The notes below the pieces were generated by a model, which saw only the letters and a list, made by a program, of their open reading frames with translations, searched no databases and had not been told where the DNA came from. A program made the translations under genes and the position numbers. A stretch of DNA of 64,000 nt from an uncultured Pseudomonadota bacterium. Its GTDB lineage: Bacteria > Bdellovibrionota_B > Oligoflexia > Oligoflexales > CAIYRB01. The stretch spans positions 124,001-188,000 of the forward strand of contig CAIYRB010000198.1 of NCBI GenBank assembly GCA_903928445.1. The letters are read 5' to 3'. Shown here piece by piece: positions 47,934-57,907 of the stretch. Within the stretch, counting starts at the first letter, position 1. Each line of letters starts with the position of its first letter.

Positions 47934-48890
47934 TCAGGGCACCGATGGGCTCGTCGCCGCAGGGTCTAAAGGCGGCGGCGTGTTGGTGCCGTTCGCTGAG
48001 CCCGTCGAATTTGAGCTACTGCTTGTAGCGGCTGGTTGAGCAGCGGGAGCGGGCGCCGGACTGGCCGCAGGTGTCTTTCCAGCGGCGGCAGTCCCCCCGG
48101 TCGGGGCACGATACGAAGGGGCCTCAGACTGGATTGGAGTTAGTTCCTCGGCACTATCTGGAAGCGGGGCAGTCCCACCTAAGACCAATGTCGTTGCCTT
48201 GACCCCCTTTATCAGTAGCTGCTGAATGGAGCTGTCAAGTTTACTAAGAATTCTATCGAACTGGGACACATTTGGCGCAGCGGGAAACCTAGGCGAGCCA
48301 TCTGAACTAAAGGCCAGACCGCTATCTTGAATGTCTTGACTCACTGAAAAGCCATGCTCGGCACCTACTTGGGTGATCGTTGGAATCGAGCGCGCAAAAG
48401 CGATCGGTTTGCGGTCGGTTCCATTGAGGACCATGGCAATAGCACACGGTAATTGATCGGTGCTCGCTTGAACCTTGAACTGCAGCGTACTGCTCTTGGG
48501 CAAAGATGCCGCTCTGGCTTTCTGTGCACCTCTGTTCAAACAGCGGATACTAGTGCCAACACTGAGACCTGAGATATCGGTGATGGCGACTGAACCCATG
48601 GATTTACGATATAGGCCACAGCCAAACTCGATGGGATTGCCAGCTTTGCTCGCGGCGACAACCTCTGCCTCAGTGCCAATATACGCACAGGTTAAGAAGG
48701 AACCAGACACCTGCTGCGGCGCATTGGCCTTAGACTTCTCGCTATCTGCATCGGCGGATTTGCCCTTTGAATCCGCCCCTTCTTGAAGACCAAATGTGCC
48801 TGCGACGTGAGTCATACTGCTCTCACTGCAGCCAACCAGTGCTAATGCGGCGACCAACAGCAGGGGCATAGCCTTGTGCAGAAGCGTCAT
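47934..48890 (-). CDS. Hypothetical lipoprotein with Pro/Ala/Ser-rich C-terminus
   Basis: Lipobox ALALVGCSES; low-complexity PAPAPAAQPAATSSSS tail. Confidence 0.6.
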   Translation of the reverse strand: MTLLHKAMPLLLVAALALVGCSESSMTHVAGTFGLQEGADSKGKSADADSEKSKANAPQQVSGSFLTCAYIGTEAEVVAASKAGNPIEFGCGLYRKSMGSVAITDISGLSVGTSIRCLNRGAQKARAASLPKSSTLQFKVQASTDQLPCAIAMVLNGTDRKPIAFARSIPTITQVGAEHGFSVSQDIQDSGLAFSSDGSPRFPAAPNVSQFDRILSKLDSSIQQLLIKGVKATTLVLGGTAPLPDSAEELTPIQSEAPSYRAPTGGTAAAGKTPAASPAPAPAAQPAATSSSSNSTGSANGTNTPPPLDPAATSPSVP

Positions 48891-49166
48891 AAACAGGACC
48901 TCTCTAGAATTGCGCCAGTCGATGTTCCAACAGCATTTTTTATTATCGGCACATCCGGGGTGGATCTTTAGCTAGCCGCAAGACCTGCGAACAAGTAGAG
49001 TCTTTATAGCTCGTTGCGCCGATCACTCACACGGCATTACAAGCTCAAATCGGATCCAGCCGCTTACCTTAGGCATTGCGAACACCAAAAATGCAAGTCG
49101 CTCACGAGAGCGGCTATTTTGGACAAAAACATACGGTGACGCTAACCAGATTGGACAATCGCGGGA

Positions 49167-50078
49167 CTACTTCGCGACCGTGCTTTTGTTAGATGTTTCC
49201 AAACTGGCAGTAGCCGGGCTCGGCGGCGCTTCATGCACCATTTTTTCAATCAGTGCCTGTGTTGCCTCGACATTACAAGCGCTACCACCACAGCCGTAGA
49301 TCCGCTGGATTCGCTTTATGTCGCCCGATGAAAGTGCGCGCGTCGTTAAGCCCTGACCGATGTACAACGAGGCCACCATGATGGAATGCGCATCGATGCT
49401 AGGATCAATATGAATTAAACCAAGAAAATGGCCGAGTTCATGCGTCGCAACGGTCTGAAGATCGACGACCTCGCGAGAATCCACCGGCTTGATCACCAAG
49501 GCATCGCCAAAAATGTAGTACTGATCGTTGTAGCGAATATCCGCCGTTAGGATTTTATTGACGTCCGATGCGTCGTTATCCCAGATCGTCGTCGCAAGAA
49601 CCACCGTCGGCTTGCCGGTCTTTAGCCAATCGTTGTCGAGATAGAGACCGTTTTTACTGTCGTCGAGGGAGCTATAGAGGTCCTTAAATGAATCTCCGGT
49701 GATACCTTGGTGCATGCCATCGTAGGCGAACAGCGACCTTCCAGTAGCTACCTCCCAGGTGTGCATGGCCAGCTGGATCTGCGCTACCTGGGCCGCCGGC
49801 ATGGTCGCGTCAACACGGTAATGGATAGGCAATGAATCCCAGCCACCGGGCGCATGCAAACCGAAGTTCGGCGATCTTGGATCGGCGTTGCCGTCCGGTC
49901 CGGACGCCATCAAAGCACCACCCGAGGCTGGAGCCGTAGATTGGGTGACAGATGGTCTAGGCCCACTGTCCCCGTGGAGGGACACCTGGTAGAGCTGCGA
50001 TCCACAGGCGACAAAAGTGACAAACAAAGTCATGACCACAGCTAATAAGGACGTATATCGAAATCCCAAGTGCTGCAT
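49167..50078 (-). CDS. Matrixin-family metalloprotease, exported
   Basis: Zinc motif HELGHFLGLIHI followed by SIM; signal sequence/possible lipobox VACGS. Confidence 0.82.
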   Translation of the reverse strand: MQHLGFRYTSLLAVVMTLFVTFVACGSQLYQVSLHGDSGPRPSVTQSTAPASGGALMASGPDGNADPRSPNFGLHAPGGWDSLPIHYRVDATMPAAQVAQIQLAMHTWEVATGRSLFAYDGMHQGITGDSFKDLYSSLDDSKNGLYLDNDWLKTGKPTVVLATTIWDNDASDVNKILTADIRYNDQYYIFGDALVIKPVDSREVVDLQTVATHELGHFLGLIHIDPSIDAHSIMVASLYIGQGLTTRALSSGDIKRIQRIYGCGGSACNVEATQALIEKMVHEAPPSPATASLETSNKSTVAK

Positions 50079-50280
50079 GAACGATTCCTCCCCTCCGTCG
50101 GACTACCCGGCTCGAACTTCCGAACATGCCCCACTATCGACACATTTTGCGCAGCGCTTGAGCATTGCGATAATATTTTTGATAATGGAAGTCTATTTGG
50201 ATAGTTACAGCGATGACTGCGAGGCGTTAAAGGGCCGGTCCACCCCTGTAGCGAAGCGGCATAAGGCTCCGGCCAGGACC

Positions 50281-51036
50281 CTATCGCACGCAGCTGTCGC
50301 CTTGTGGCCGAACAGTGGTCAATTTCACCCCAGAAAGTACATTGACCCCGACTCCAGCGGTCGTGTCGTTTTGCGTCGACAGGACGTTCACATCGACCTT
50401 GGAGTCTGCCAAACGGGCATTACAATGTAGGTTAACACCCAGATTAGTCATCACGTTGACGTTTACTCGCATGCAATAGTAGCCGTTTTTGTTTAGCAGA
50501 TTGTACGTCGGCGAGCCAAGAACGTTGACACCGGCATCGACCAAAATCAACTCAGGAAACGGTGTGTTCTCGGTATCATTAATAGCCGCACCGCTGCTCA
50601 AGACTGAGACAGCAGCATAGATCTCTTTGAAATGGTCCACCCTGCCAGTACCGAGAAAGGGATTGTTTGGCCACGCGGCGAGGCAATGGTGCAATGCATC
50701 CAAGTCGGTGGGCTTCGCGCCCGGAATCGTTGGCATAGTGCCGGGATAATTGCCAGGACTGGCTGCCGGCGGTGTGCCAGGAGGGTTAGTGGGTTTCGCG
50801 GCAGAAGGAGGGGTAACCACTAGATCTCCGGATCCGCCTGTACCAGACCCGTTAGTTGGTGGGAGCTCCGACTCAGGATTTGGTGCGGTACTGTCGCGAG
50901 AGGACGATGAGTTCTTATCTGTGGCAAACAGGCCTTTGGATTTGGCGCCAAAAGATGGGCCCTGGCCGCAGGCCGTGAGCGCTAACAGCGAGGCAAGAGA
51001 GACACCGAAGGGCAGTGCTTTAAATCCAGAACGCAT
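50281..51036 (-). CDS. Hypothetical lipoprotein
   Basis: Start M at 51036 gives lipobox LLALTACGQG; Gly/Pro/Ser-rich linker then a C-terminal domain. Confidence 0.6.
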   Translation of the reverse strand: MRSGFKALPFGVSLASLLALTACGQGPSFGAKSKGLFATDKNSSSSRDSTAPNPESELPPTNGSGTGGSGDLVVTPPSAAKPTNPPGTPPAASPGNYPGTMPTIPGAKPTDLDALHHCLAAWPNNPFLGTGRVDHFKEIYAAVSVLSSGAAINDTENTPFPELILVDAGVNVLGSPTYNLLNKNGYYCMRVNVNVMTNLGVNLHCNARLADSKVDVNVLSTQNDTTAGVGVNVLSGVKLTTVRPQGDSCVR

Positions 51037-51314
51037 GAGTTGCTCCAATGTAATTGAAAATAAGGCGGAGATCATCGGCCCAGCAGGCGGTTGTGCCGGG
51101 GTTTACGAAAGCACCAAAAAGCGTATCGTCCGGCACCAGGTAAATCTTTAGCGCCGCGCCTAATGCCTCAAAATTATTGGTTGAAGTCCGGCCATTTGAC
51201 GCGGATTCAAGGATCTTGGGAGGTGTGCGAGGTTGATTTGCTCTGGTCCACGCAGCTGCGCTATAAGCGATGCTAGTGCCCACCGTGCCACAGTCCAAGA
51301 AGGATAACCCGCCG

Positions 51315-53969
51315 ATGACCGAGCCTTTAGCATCAAGCTACGACCCAAAACTGTACGAATCTAAGCTCTATGACTTTTGGCTCCATCATCACCTCTTTCA
51401 TGCCGAGCAAGACCCATCGCGTAAGCCCTATACGATCTTGATGCCACCGCCAAACGTCACCAGCTACCTGCATATGGGCCATGGCACTGGCTATACCATG
51501 CAGGATATGCTGGTGCGCTGGAAACGCATGCAGGGTTTCAATGCTATGTGGCTGCCGGGTACCGATCACGCCGGCATTGCCACGCAGATGATGGTCGAAA
51601 AGTCCTTGGCTGAGGCTGGGGAAAGTCGCCAGAGCCTAGGCCGCGAGCGCTTCAACATCAAGCTTTGGGAGTGGAAGGACAAATACGGCGGGATGATCTT
51701 AGAGCAGTTTCGGAGCATGGGGTTTTCGTGCGACTGGGACCGCTTATCATTCACCCTAGACCCGCAGCTATCACTCGCTGTGCGCCGCATCTTCGTCGAT
51801 CTTTTCGAAGCCGGTTTAATTTACCGTGGCGAGCGCTTAGTCAATTGGGATCCTGTCTTGAAAACCGCGCTGTCCGACGATGAGCTGGAAAGCAAGGAAA
51901 TCCACAGCAGCCTTTGGCACTTTAAGTATCCCGTGGAAGGGACTGATGCCTTTATTACCGTAGCGACCACCAGGCCTGAGACGATGTTTGGCGACACGGC
52001 GGTCGCAGTACATCCTGACGACGAGCGCTACCAGGCATTTGTCGGCAAACAAGTTCGCTTGCCGCTGGTCGGCCGTCTCATTCCAATCGTGGCCGACACC
52101 TATGTAAAGAGCGAGTTTGGTACCGGAGCTGTCAAGATCACCCCGGCGCATGATCCAAACGATTTTGAGTTGGGCAAGCGCCACAATCTTGCCAACATCG
52201 ACATCATGACCGACGCCGGGGCGATGAATGACCTAGTGCCAGAGAAATTTCGCGGCCTAGATCGATTTGTCGCCCGCAAAGAGGTGGTGCGCGCCATGCG
52301 TGAGCTCGGCCTTCTCGACAAGGAAGAGGCCTATAAAACGACTGTTCCAATCTCCGAGCGCAGCAAGGAAATCATCGAGCCGAGACTATCAAAGCAGTGG
52401 TACGTCAGCATGAAGTCGCTTGCCACCCCAGCAGTTGCCGCAGCAAATGATGGGACTCTGCGATTCCATCCAGACTTATGGAAAAAGACCTATTTGCACT
52501 GGCTGGAAAATATCCAAGACTGGTGTATCTCTAGGCAACTGTGGTGGGGGCACCGAATCCCCATATGGTACTGTGACCAATGTCACGAGCACACGACCGG
52601 CATGACCGATCCGAGCGTCTGCAAGCATTGCAGCAGCAGCGAGATCCATCAGGATGAAGACGTTTTGGACACCTGGTTCTCCAGTTGGCTCTGGCCCCTT
52701 TCGCCGTTCGGGTGGCCAGAAAAAAGCAATGATCTTGATTACTTCTACCCATCAGACGCATTGGTCACGGCGCCGGAAATTATCTTTCTTTGGGTCGCCA
52801 GAATGGTGATGGTGGGACTTAAGGTCCGGGGCGAAGTGCCGTTTAAGGACGTCTTTTTGACGCCAACTGTTTGTGATAAACAAGGGCGAAAATTCTCTAA
52901 GACACTCGGCAACGGTATCGATCCGCTAGCTGTCATTGCGGAACATGGCACCGATGCCATGCGCTTCACCGCCGTGCAGCTCGCGCCAATCGGTGGACGT
53001 ACGAGAATGGCGGTCGAGGATTTCGAAGCTGGGGGCCGCTTTGTCAACAAACTATGGAACGCCTCGCGTTTCCTACTTGGCCACGTGCAGGCAGACCTGG
53101 CGCTTAAGCCTTTAAACCATGCTGAACTGGACCTCGCCAGTAAATGGCTGCTGACCGAGCTTAGCCTCGCTGCTGGCCGCATCGATAAGGCCTTAAGTAC
53201 TTACCGCCTCAATGAAGCTGCCGATCAAATCTACCACCTGATCTGGGGAGGCTTCTGTGATTGGGGGCTTGAAGCAGCAAAAAACACTTTAGCTGGTGCA
53301 GATCCCGCGGCTAAGCAGCGTGTAGTCAGTGTATTGGTATATGTACTCGATGGGATTTTGCGCCTTGCAAGTCCGGTGATGCCCTTCGTCACCGAAGAGA
53401 TCTGGCAAAAGCTCCCACACCACCCGGATTGGGACCGTCCCGTAAGCCTGACGATCGCGGCGTATCCGAAGCAAGAGACACTACCCCAATTTCCAGCCGA
53501 GGCCGAACAGTGGCGTAGCGTGCAAGACCTTGTCGCCGCCGTACGCTCGGCGCGGAGCCAGGCAGGCGTGCCGCCTAAGACTCCGCTCAATACTTGGGTG
53601 CGAACGACCTCGGAGCTTGCCACGCTGTTCAACGGCGCCAGCGCAGATATCAAGCGCCTGGCGGTTATCGACCAATTCAATGCCGGGCCGGATTTGTCGC
53701 GTCCGGGCCAGTGCCTAGTCGCCATTGGACGTGGTTACGAGGCGTATATCCCTGCCGATGGACTCATCGACATCGCCAAAGAACGAACCCGTCTAAGCAC
53801 CGAGGTCGGTCGGCTTGAGAAGATCTTAAAGGGGCTTGAAGCGAAGCTGGGTAGCGCCAGCTTCGCTTCAAGGGCACCAGCTGACGTGCTTGAGCAGACA
53901 ACACAGCAGCGCGACAATCTAAATATGCAGCTAGCTAGCCTTAGAGCAAACTTGGAGGCCTTGACGTGA
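51315..53969 (+). CDS. valS: Valyl-tRNA synthetase
   Basis: PPPNVTSYLHMGHGTGYTMQDMLVRWKRMQGFNAMWLPGTDHAGIATQ, GRKFSKTLGNGIDPL, C-terminal coiled coil. Confidence 0.96.
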   Translation: MTEPLASSYDPKLYESKLYDFWLHHHLFHAEQDPSRKPYTILMPPPNVTSYLHMGHGTGYTMQDMLVRWKRMQGFNAMWLPGTDHAGIATQMMVEKSLAEAGESRQSLGRERFNIKLWEWKDKYGGMILEQFRSMGFSCDWDRLSFTLDPQLSLAVRRIFVDLFEAGLIYRGERLVNWDPVLKTALSDDELESKEIHSSLWHFKYPVEGTDAFITVATTRPETMFGDTAVAVHPDDERYQAFVGKQVRLPLVGRLIPIVADTYVKSEFGTGAVKITPAHDPNDFELGKRHNLANIDIMTDAGAMNDLVPEKFRGLDRFVARKEVVRAMRELGLLDKEEAYKTTVPISERSKEIIEPRLSKQWYVSMKSLATPAVAAANDGTLRFHPDLWKKTYLHWLENIQDWCISRQLWWGHRIPIWYCDQCHEHTTGMTDPSVCKHCSSSEIHQDEDVLDTWFSSWLWPLSPFGWPEKSNDLDYFYPSDALVTAPEIIFLWVARMVMVGLKVRGEVPFKDVFLTPTVCDKQGRKFSKTLGNGIDPLAVIAEHGTDAMRFTAVQLAPIGGRTRMAVEDFEAGGRFVNKLWNASRFLLGHVQADLALKPLNHAELDLASKWLLTELSLAAGRIDKALSTYRLNEAADQIYHLIWGGFCDWGLEAAKNTLAGADPAAKQRVVSVLVYVLDGILRLASPVMPFVTEEIWQKLPHHPDWDRPVSLTIAAYPKQETLPQFPAEAEQWRSVQDLVAAVRSARSQAGVPPKTPLNTWVRTTSELATLFNGASADIKRLAVIDQFNAGPDLSRPGQCLVAIGRGYEAYIPADGLIDIAKERTRLSTEVGRLEKILKGLEAKLGSASFASRAPADVLEQTTQQRDNLNMQLASLRANLEALT
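53835..53872. repeat. 16-bp perfect inverted repeat with 6-nt loop inside valS
   Basis: CTTGAAGCGAAGCTGG-GTAGCG-CCAGCTTCGCTTCAAG read directly. Confidence 0.97.
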
Positions 53970-54040
53970 CTTGATGCTCGCTAGGGCCAGGGAGATTGCT
54001 CCAGCCCACCTCACCTCGCCTGGGGCGCCCAACATCACGC

Positions 54041-54937
54041 TTAAGGCGTCCGATCGGTAATCTGCAATTGGGCGAAGACCTCTGGAGGCAGCTGCAGCTT
54101 CAGATCCGCGATGACCTCGCTCATAGGAATGGCCATGTTGAACTTGTCCGTACCACCCCAGTGCAGGGCGACGACATAACCCGTCATGAAGTCCATGAGA
54201 GGAGATCCGCTTGACCCGCCCTCCGTATCGCAGGTGTGAGTGATCGTCTGTCTCTCCTCGAGTAGCTGCGGAATAACGGTACGCAGCACGCAATCTGGCC
54301 CCCGGTCGACCTCCTTCGGCCGTGCCCCAGGGTAGCCGACTGCGAAGACGCGCTGACCGAGCGTAATTGGTCCGTTCCACAGGGTCGCTATCGGAAAGCC
54401 AGCCAAATCCGGCGGAGCTTGCTGCGCCGCTCCCGATTCATCTTCCAAATAACCTAACCAATCATCTGACCAAGCCCGTGGTTGGGCAGGTAGGGGCAGG
54501 CAGGACGTACTCGGCACATGACCACAGGTCTCAACTTGAAATAGCGCATAATCATAGGTGAGGTTTTTACTCAGAACGTTTTTGCACGGGACCACGAGTT
54601 GTTCGCCATTTGCCAGCCCTTGTTCGTAAGCCAGATGAAACTGTATCTTAGGGCAAGGCTTAAAATCGTAGCAATGGAAGTTGGAGATGAATAAGTCTCT
54701 GCCGACGCGAGTCGCAGTGCAAAAAGCCAACCCCTCATCTACTGACTCGACTCGCGCTACACCCCGAGATTCGACATAAATCGGCGTGCCGATAGTCTTC
54801 TCAATTGGCTCTAGATCGTTGTGCCCGATGATTTTTCGCTCGGTTAGCCAAGGCGGCAGAGCCGCTTCGTCGGCAAATGCCCAAGCGCCTTGTAGCAGAC
54901 AAGCAAGAAGAAGTAAGCGAAAGCATGTAAGGCGCAT
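54041..54937 (-). CDS. Trypsin-like (S1/V8-like) serine peptidase, exported
   Basis: FISNFHCYD (His), YDYALFQV (Asp), DTEGGSSGSPLMDF (Ser) triad motifs; signal peptide. Confidence 0.85.
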   Translation of the reverse strand: MRLTCFRLLLLACLLQGAWAFADEAALPPWLTERKIIGHNDLEPIEKTIGTPIYVESRGVARVESVDEGLAFCTATRVGRDLFISNFHCYDFKPCPKIQFHLAYEQGLANGEQLVVPCKNVLSKNLTYDYALFQVETCGHVPSTSCLPLPAQPRAWSDDWLGYLEDESGAAQQAPPDLAGFPIATLWNGPITLGQRVFAVGYPGARPKEVDRGPDCVLRTVIPQLLEERQTITHTCDTEGGSSGSPLMDFMTGYVVALHWGGTDKFNMAIPMSEVIADLKLQLPPEVFAQLQITDRTP

Positions 54938-55052
54938 TCTTTAACTCGGGTCCAAAGAACCTACTGTGTAGGTGATTCGTCGGGACAACACCACAGGACA
55001 CCAGTTAGATTCGGATATGAATATAGCCAGAAGCGCCGCAGCTTTACCTAAT

Positions 55053-56309
55053 TCAAATGCTCGCAATGCAGTCTACAATGATTCGGCATGCGGTCAAAAG
55101 AAGCTCTTCGGGAATATTTAAGGCTGGCGTGATGCTTAAAGTCTCGCCGTATCTGCCACTAGCGAGGGCGATAATACCTCGAGTTCGCAGTAGATCCATG
55201 AGTTTGGCGCCGACCCCATGTTGACGAAACTCAATGGCGAGCATAAGTCCAGTGCCCCGAACCTCTTTCACTCGCCGTTCCTGCCCAAGGAGATCGCGTA
55301 GCAAGCCTAGGGCCTTACCACCCAGCCTGGACGAGCGCTCAACAAGCTGATCCGCATCAATCTGGCGCAGAGTTGCCAGCCCTACGGCGCAAGATAAGGG
55401 ATGGCCAAAGAAGGTGCCTGTGTGCAGGGCTTCGCCCGTGCTAGACGGCCATGCCGCCATTGCAGAGCGGGTTCCAACACACGCCGACAGGGGAAAGCCG
55501 CCGCCAAGGGCTTTACCTAAGCACAGTAGATCGCAGGGCACCTGATTCGCGTAGGTCATATGACCGGTCCTGCCGAGACCTGTAAAGACCTCATCGTAGA
55601 CCAATAAGGTGCCGTAGCGGTCGCAGACCTGGCGCAGCATGGCCAGCCACGCCACCGGTGCTTGACGTACTCCGGCACGACCCTGAACCGGCTCGACCAA
55701 CACGGCCGCCACCTGACGACTGCATAGCGCGGCATCTAAGGTCGCCTCATCGCATAAGAAAGGGGCTGTCTCCACCTTGTCCGCAACGCAAAAACCGGCA
55801 AAAGGCGCACGAAAAGCCTCTCTGTCCGTCAGCGCAAGCAGACCAAGGTCAAGACCATGATAACCGCCGCTAAACACCACAAAACGGGACCGCTGGGTGG
55901 CGATGATCGCTGTCTTGATCGCCAGCTCAACGGCCTGCGCCCCGGTGAGGGCAACAGCGGCAACGGATAGCGAGGGCGGCAACATTCCTATGAGATACTC
56001 CAGCAAGGCGACCTTCGCGTCACTAGCGTAAACATCGCCCATGCCATGGGTAATCAAGGGTGCTCGCGTATCGCCAGACTGTGCGATTCGTGCGGCCAAC
56101 ACGCTTTGGTGGGCTGGCGGATTGTGGCCCAATGCTAGGGCACCAAAGCCAGCGCACAGATCGACAAACTCGCGGCCCTCGACATCAAAGACATGCGAGC
56201 CAAGCCCGCGCTGCATCACTAACGAAGGTGCCCGAGCCGGATACGTGGCGTCCGGACATTCGATCGCCTTCAGCGTAGTCAAGGTATCGTCGTTCGACGG
56301 CTTCAGCAC
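55053..56309 (-). CDS. Class III pyridoxal-phosphate aminotransferase
   Basis: FVDLCAGFGALALGHNPP, LLVYDEVFTGLGRTG, LLCLGKALGGGFPLSACVG. Confidence 0.88.
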   Translation of the reverse strand: MLKPSNDDTLTTLKAIECPDATYPARAPSLVMQRGLGSHVFDVEGREFVDLCAGFGALALGHNPPAHQSVLAARIAQSGDTRAPLITHGMGDVYASDAKVALLEYLIGMLPPSLSVAAVALTGAQAVELAIKTAIIATQRSRFVVFSGGYHGLDLGLLALTDREAFRAPFAGFCVADKVETAPFLCDEATLDAALCSRQVAAVLVEPVQGRAGVRQAPVAWLAMLRQVCDRYGTLLVYDEVFTGLGRTGHMTYANQVPCDLLCLGKALGGGFPLSACVGTRSAMAAWPSSTGEALHTGTFFGHPLSCAVGLATLRQIDADQLVERSSRLGGKALGLLRDLLGQERRVKEVRGTGLMLAIEFRQHGVGAKLMDLLRTRGIIALASGRYGETLSITPALNIPEELLLTACRIIVDCIASI

Positions 56310-56963
56310 TTAAACTCCTTTGGCCCTAGGACCCCAGATGTATTTATGCTGCTGCAGCTGCATCCTACAGCGGACCGGATCCTCGACCAACCAGGCGGCA
56401 AGATCTTTCGGCGCCAATAAACCCCAGGCGCAGGAGAACAAGACCTGAAAGCGCTCGGCGAGGTCTTCTCGGGCGATCACTGCACGGGCCCAGTCATAAT
56501 CTGCCCGGTGCGCCAGGACGAATTTTATCTCATCACTAGGCTTTAAGTGCTCCAGATTGCGCCAAAGGTTGCGCTCCTCCATACCGCTGCCAGGGCATTT
56601 TAGGTCCATAATGACATGGGTCGAGGCCGGCAAAACGGCGATATCCTCTGCACCGCTCGTTTCAATCAAAACCTGCAGGCCTTCGGCCTGCAACAGCCTG
56701 ACCAATTCCGGCGCGGCTACCTGAGCTAGTGGCTCGCCGCCGGTCAATTCGACCAAGGGTACCTTAAGAGCGAGAACCTTGGTTACAATATCTGCAAGGG
56801 TCCATTCTTCGCCACCAGCGAACGCATAGGCCGTATCGCACCATCGACAACGCAGCGGACAACCAGTTAAACGGATAAACGTACAGGGCACGCCGGCAAA
56901 CGAGGACTCTCCTTGAATGCTGGCGTAGATCTCAGTAAGTCTCAGAGTAGGGGAATGGGACAC
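56310..56963 (-). CDS. queE: 7-carboxy-7-deazaguanine synthase (radical SAM)
   Basis: LRLTEIYASIQGESSFAGVPCTFIRLTGCPLRCRWCDTAYAF, LVELTGGEPL, LDLKCPGSG-like VIMDLKCPGSGM. Confidence 0.92.
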   Translation of the reverse strand: MSHSPTLRLTEIYASIQGESSFAGVPCTFIRLTGCPLRCRWCDTAYAFAGGEEWTLADIVTKVLALKVPLVELTGGEPLAQVAAPELVRLLQAEGLQVLIETSGAEDIAVLPASTHVIMDLKCPGSGMEERNLWRNLEHLKPSDEIKFVLAHRADYDWARAVIAREDLAERFQVLFSCAWGLLAPKDLAAWLVEDPVRCRMQLQQHKYIWGPRAKGV

Positions 56964-57016
56964 GGCCGTTTCCTTAAGGTCTATGCAAACTAGTCTGGCC
57001 TATTCATCGAGGATCT

Positions 57017-57907
57017 ATGCCACCCGAGAAAAAAATTCTGGTCTCTCGCGACGTCTGGCAGGCAGCTTGGGCGACGCTTCGGTCAACATGGAAGCAAACA
57101 CTGATCCTACTGGTTTTCGGTCTGATCCTGCCGCAGATCCTTCTTAACCTGGTGCTCGACTGTCAAAGTGCCGAGGTGGCGGCCGAACTCCGGGCGATCT
57201 TTACATCAAAAATGGCCTTAACGGGAAGCCCCGTCGCATTTCGTGAGCTTTTACACCCGGCACTGGCTTATTTTGGTCGCCTCGGATTCTGTATCATACT
57301 GATATCGCTTTTTTATTTAGCCTCCTACTTGGGGATCGTGCAAACCGCCGTTGATCACCATCGGCAGGTTCCACGCCGCGGCAGTTTGCGGGTCTGGGTT
57401 GCGGGACTCCGCGCGGCGCTGCCGGCAGCCCTGATTCTGGGCATGACCCTGGTCATCCTGGTCATCTTTGGCCAGGTGTTTATAGCTCCCGCATTGGTCA
57501 TAGCGATACTCGCCATCCTGATCCCGGTCATACTGATTGCCGAACGCAATGGTGCTTGGTCGACCCTGTGGTCCGCCATCACCATGAAATACGTTCAAGG
57601 CACTGGCTTTTCGTCCTGGGCGGTATTTTTTAATCTGATCAGCCTGAGCGCCTTCCTCTATGCTGGCCTAGCGGCCGTCGGCTTGTTAGCCGATGCGTTG
57701 CTGTTTCTGGACGAAAAGGTTGGCATCGCACGCCTGATATGGAGCTTTAATTTTTCTGAAAAGCCCTATGGACCGGTTTACTTGGCTGTTGCCTTGATTG
57801 AGTCAGGATTAAGCATGACCCTGCTTGCCGCACTCCCGGCACTAACAGCAGCCCTGTACTTTATAGTCCGGCGCGGCGGAGGAGGCCGCCCCATTGCTCA
57901 GGCTTAG
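57017..57907 (+). CDS. Multi-pass membrane protein, unknown function
   Basis: Several hydrophobic segments; no recognised family. Confidence 0.6.
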   Translation: MPPEKKILVSRDVWQAAWATLRSTWKQTLILLVFGLILPQILLNLVLDCQSAEVAAELRAIFTSKMALTGSPVAFRELLHPALAYFGRLGFCIILISLFYLASYLGIVQTAVDHHRQVPRRGSLRVWVAGLRAALPAALILGMTLVILVIFGQVFIAPALVIAILAILIPVILIAERNGAWSTLWSAITMKYVQGTGFSSWAVFFNLISLSAFLYAGLAAVGLLADALLFLDEKVGIARLIWSFNFSEKPYGPVYLAVALIESGLSMTLLAALPALTAALYFIVRRGGGGRPIAQA

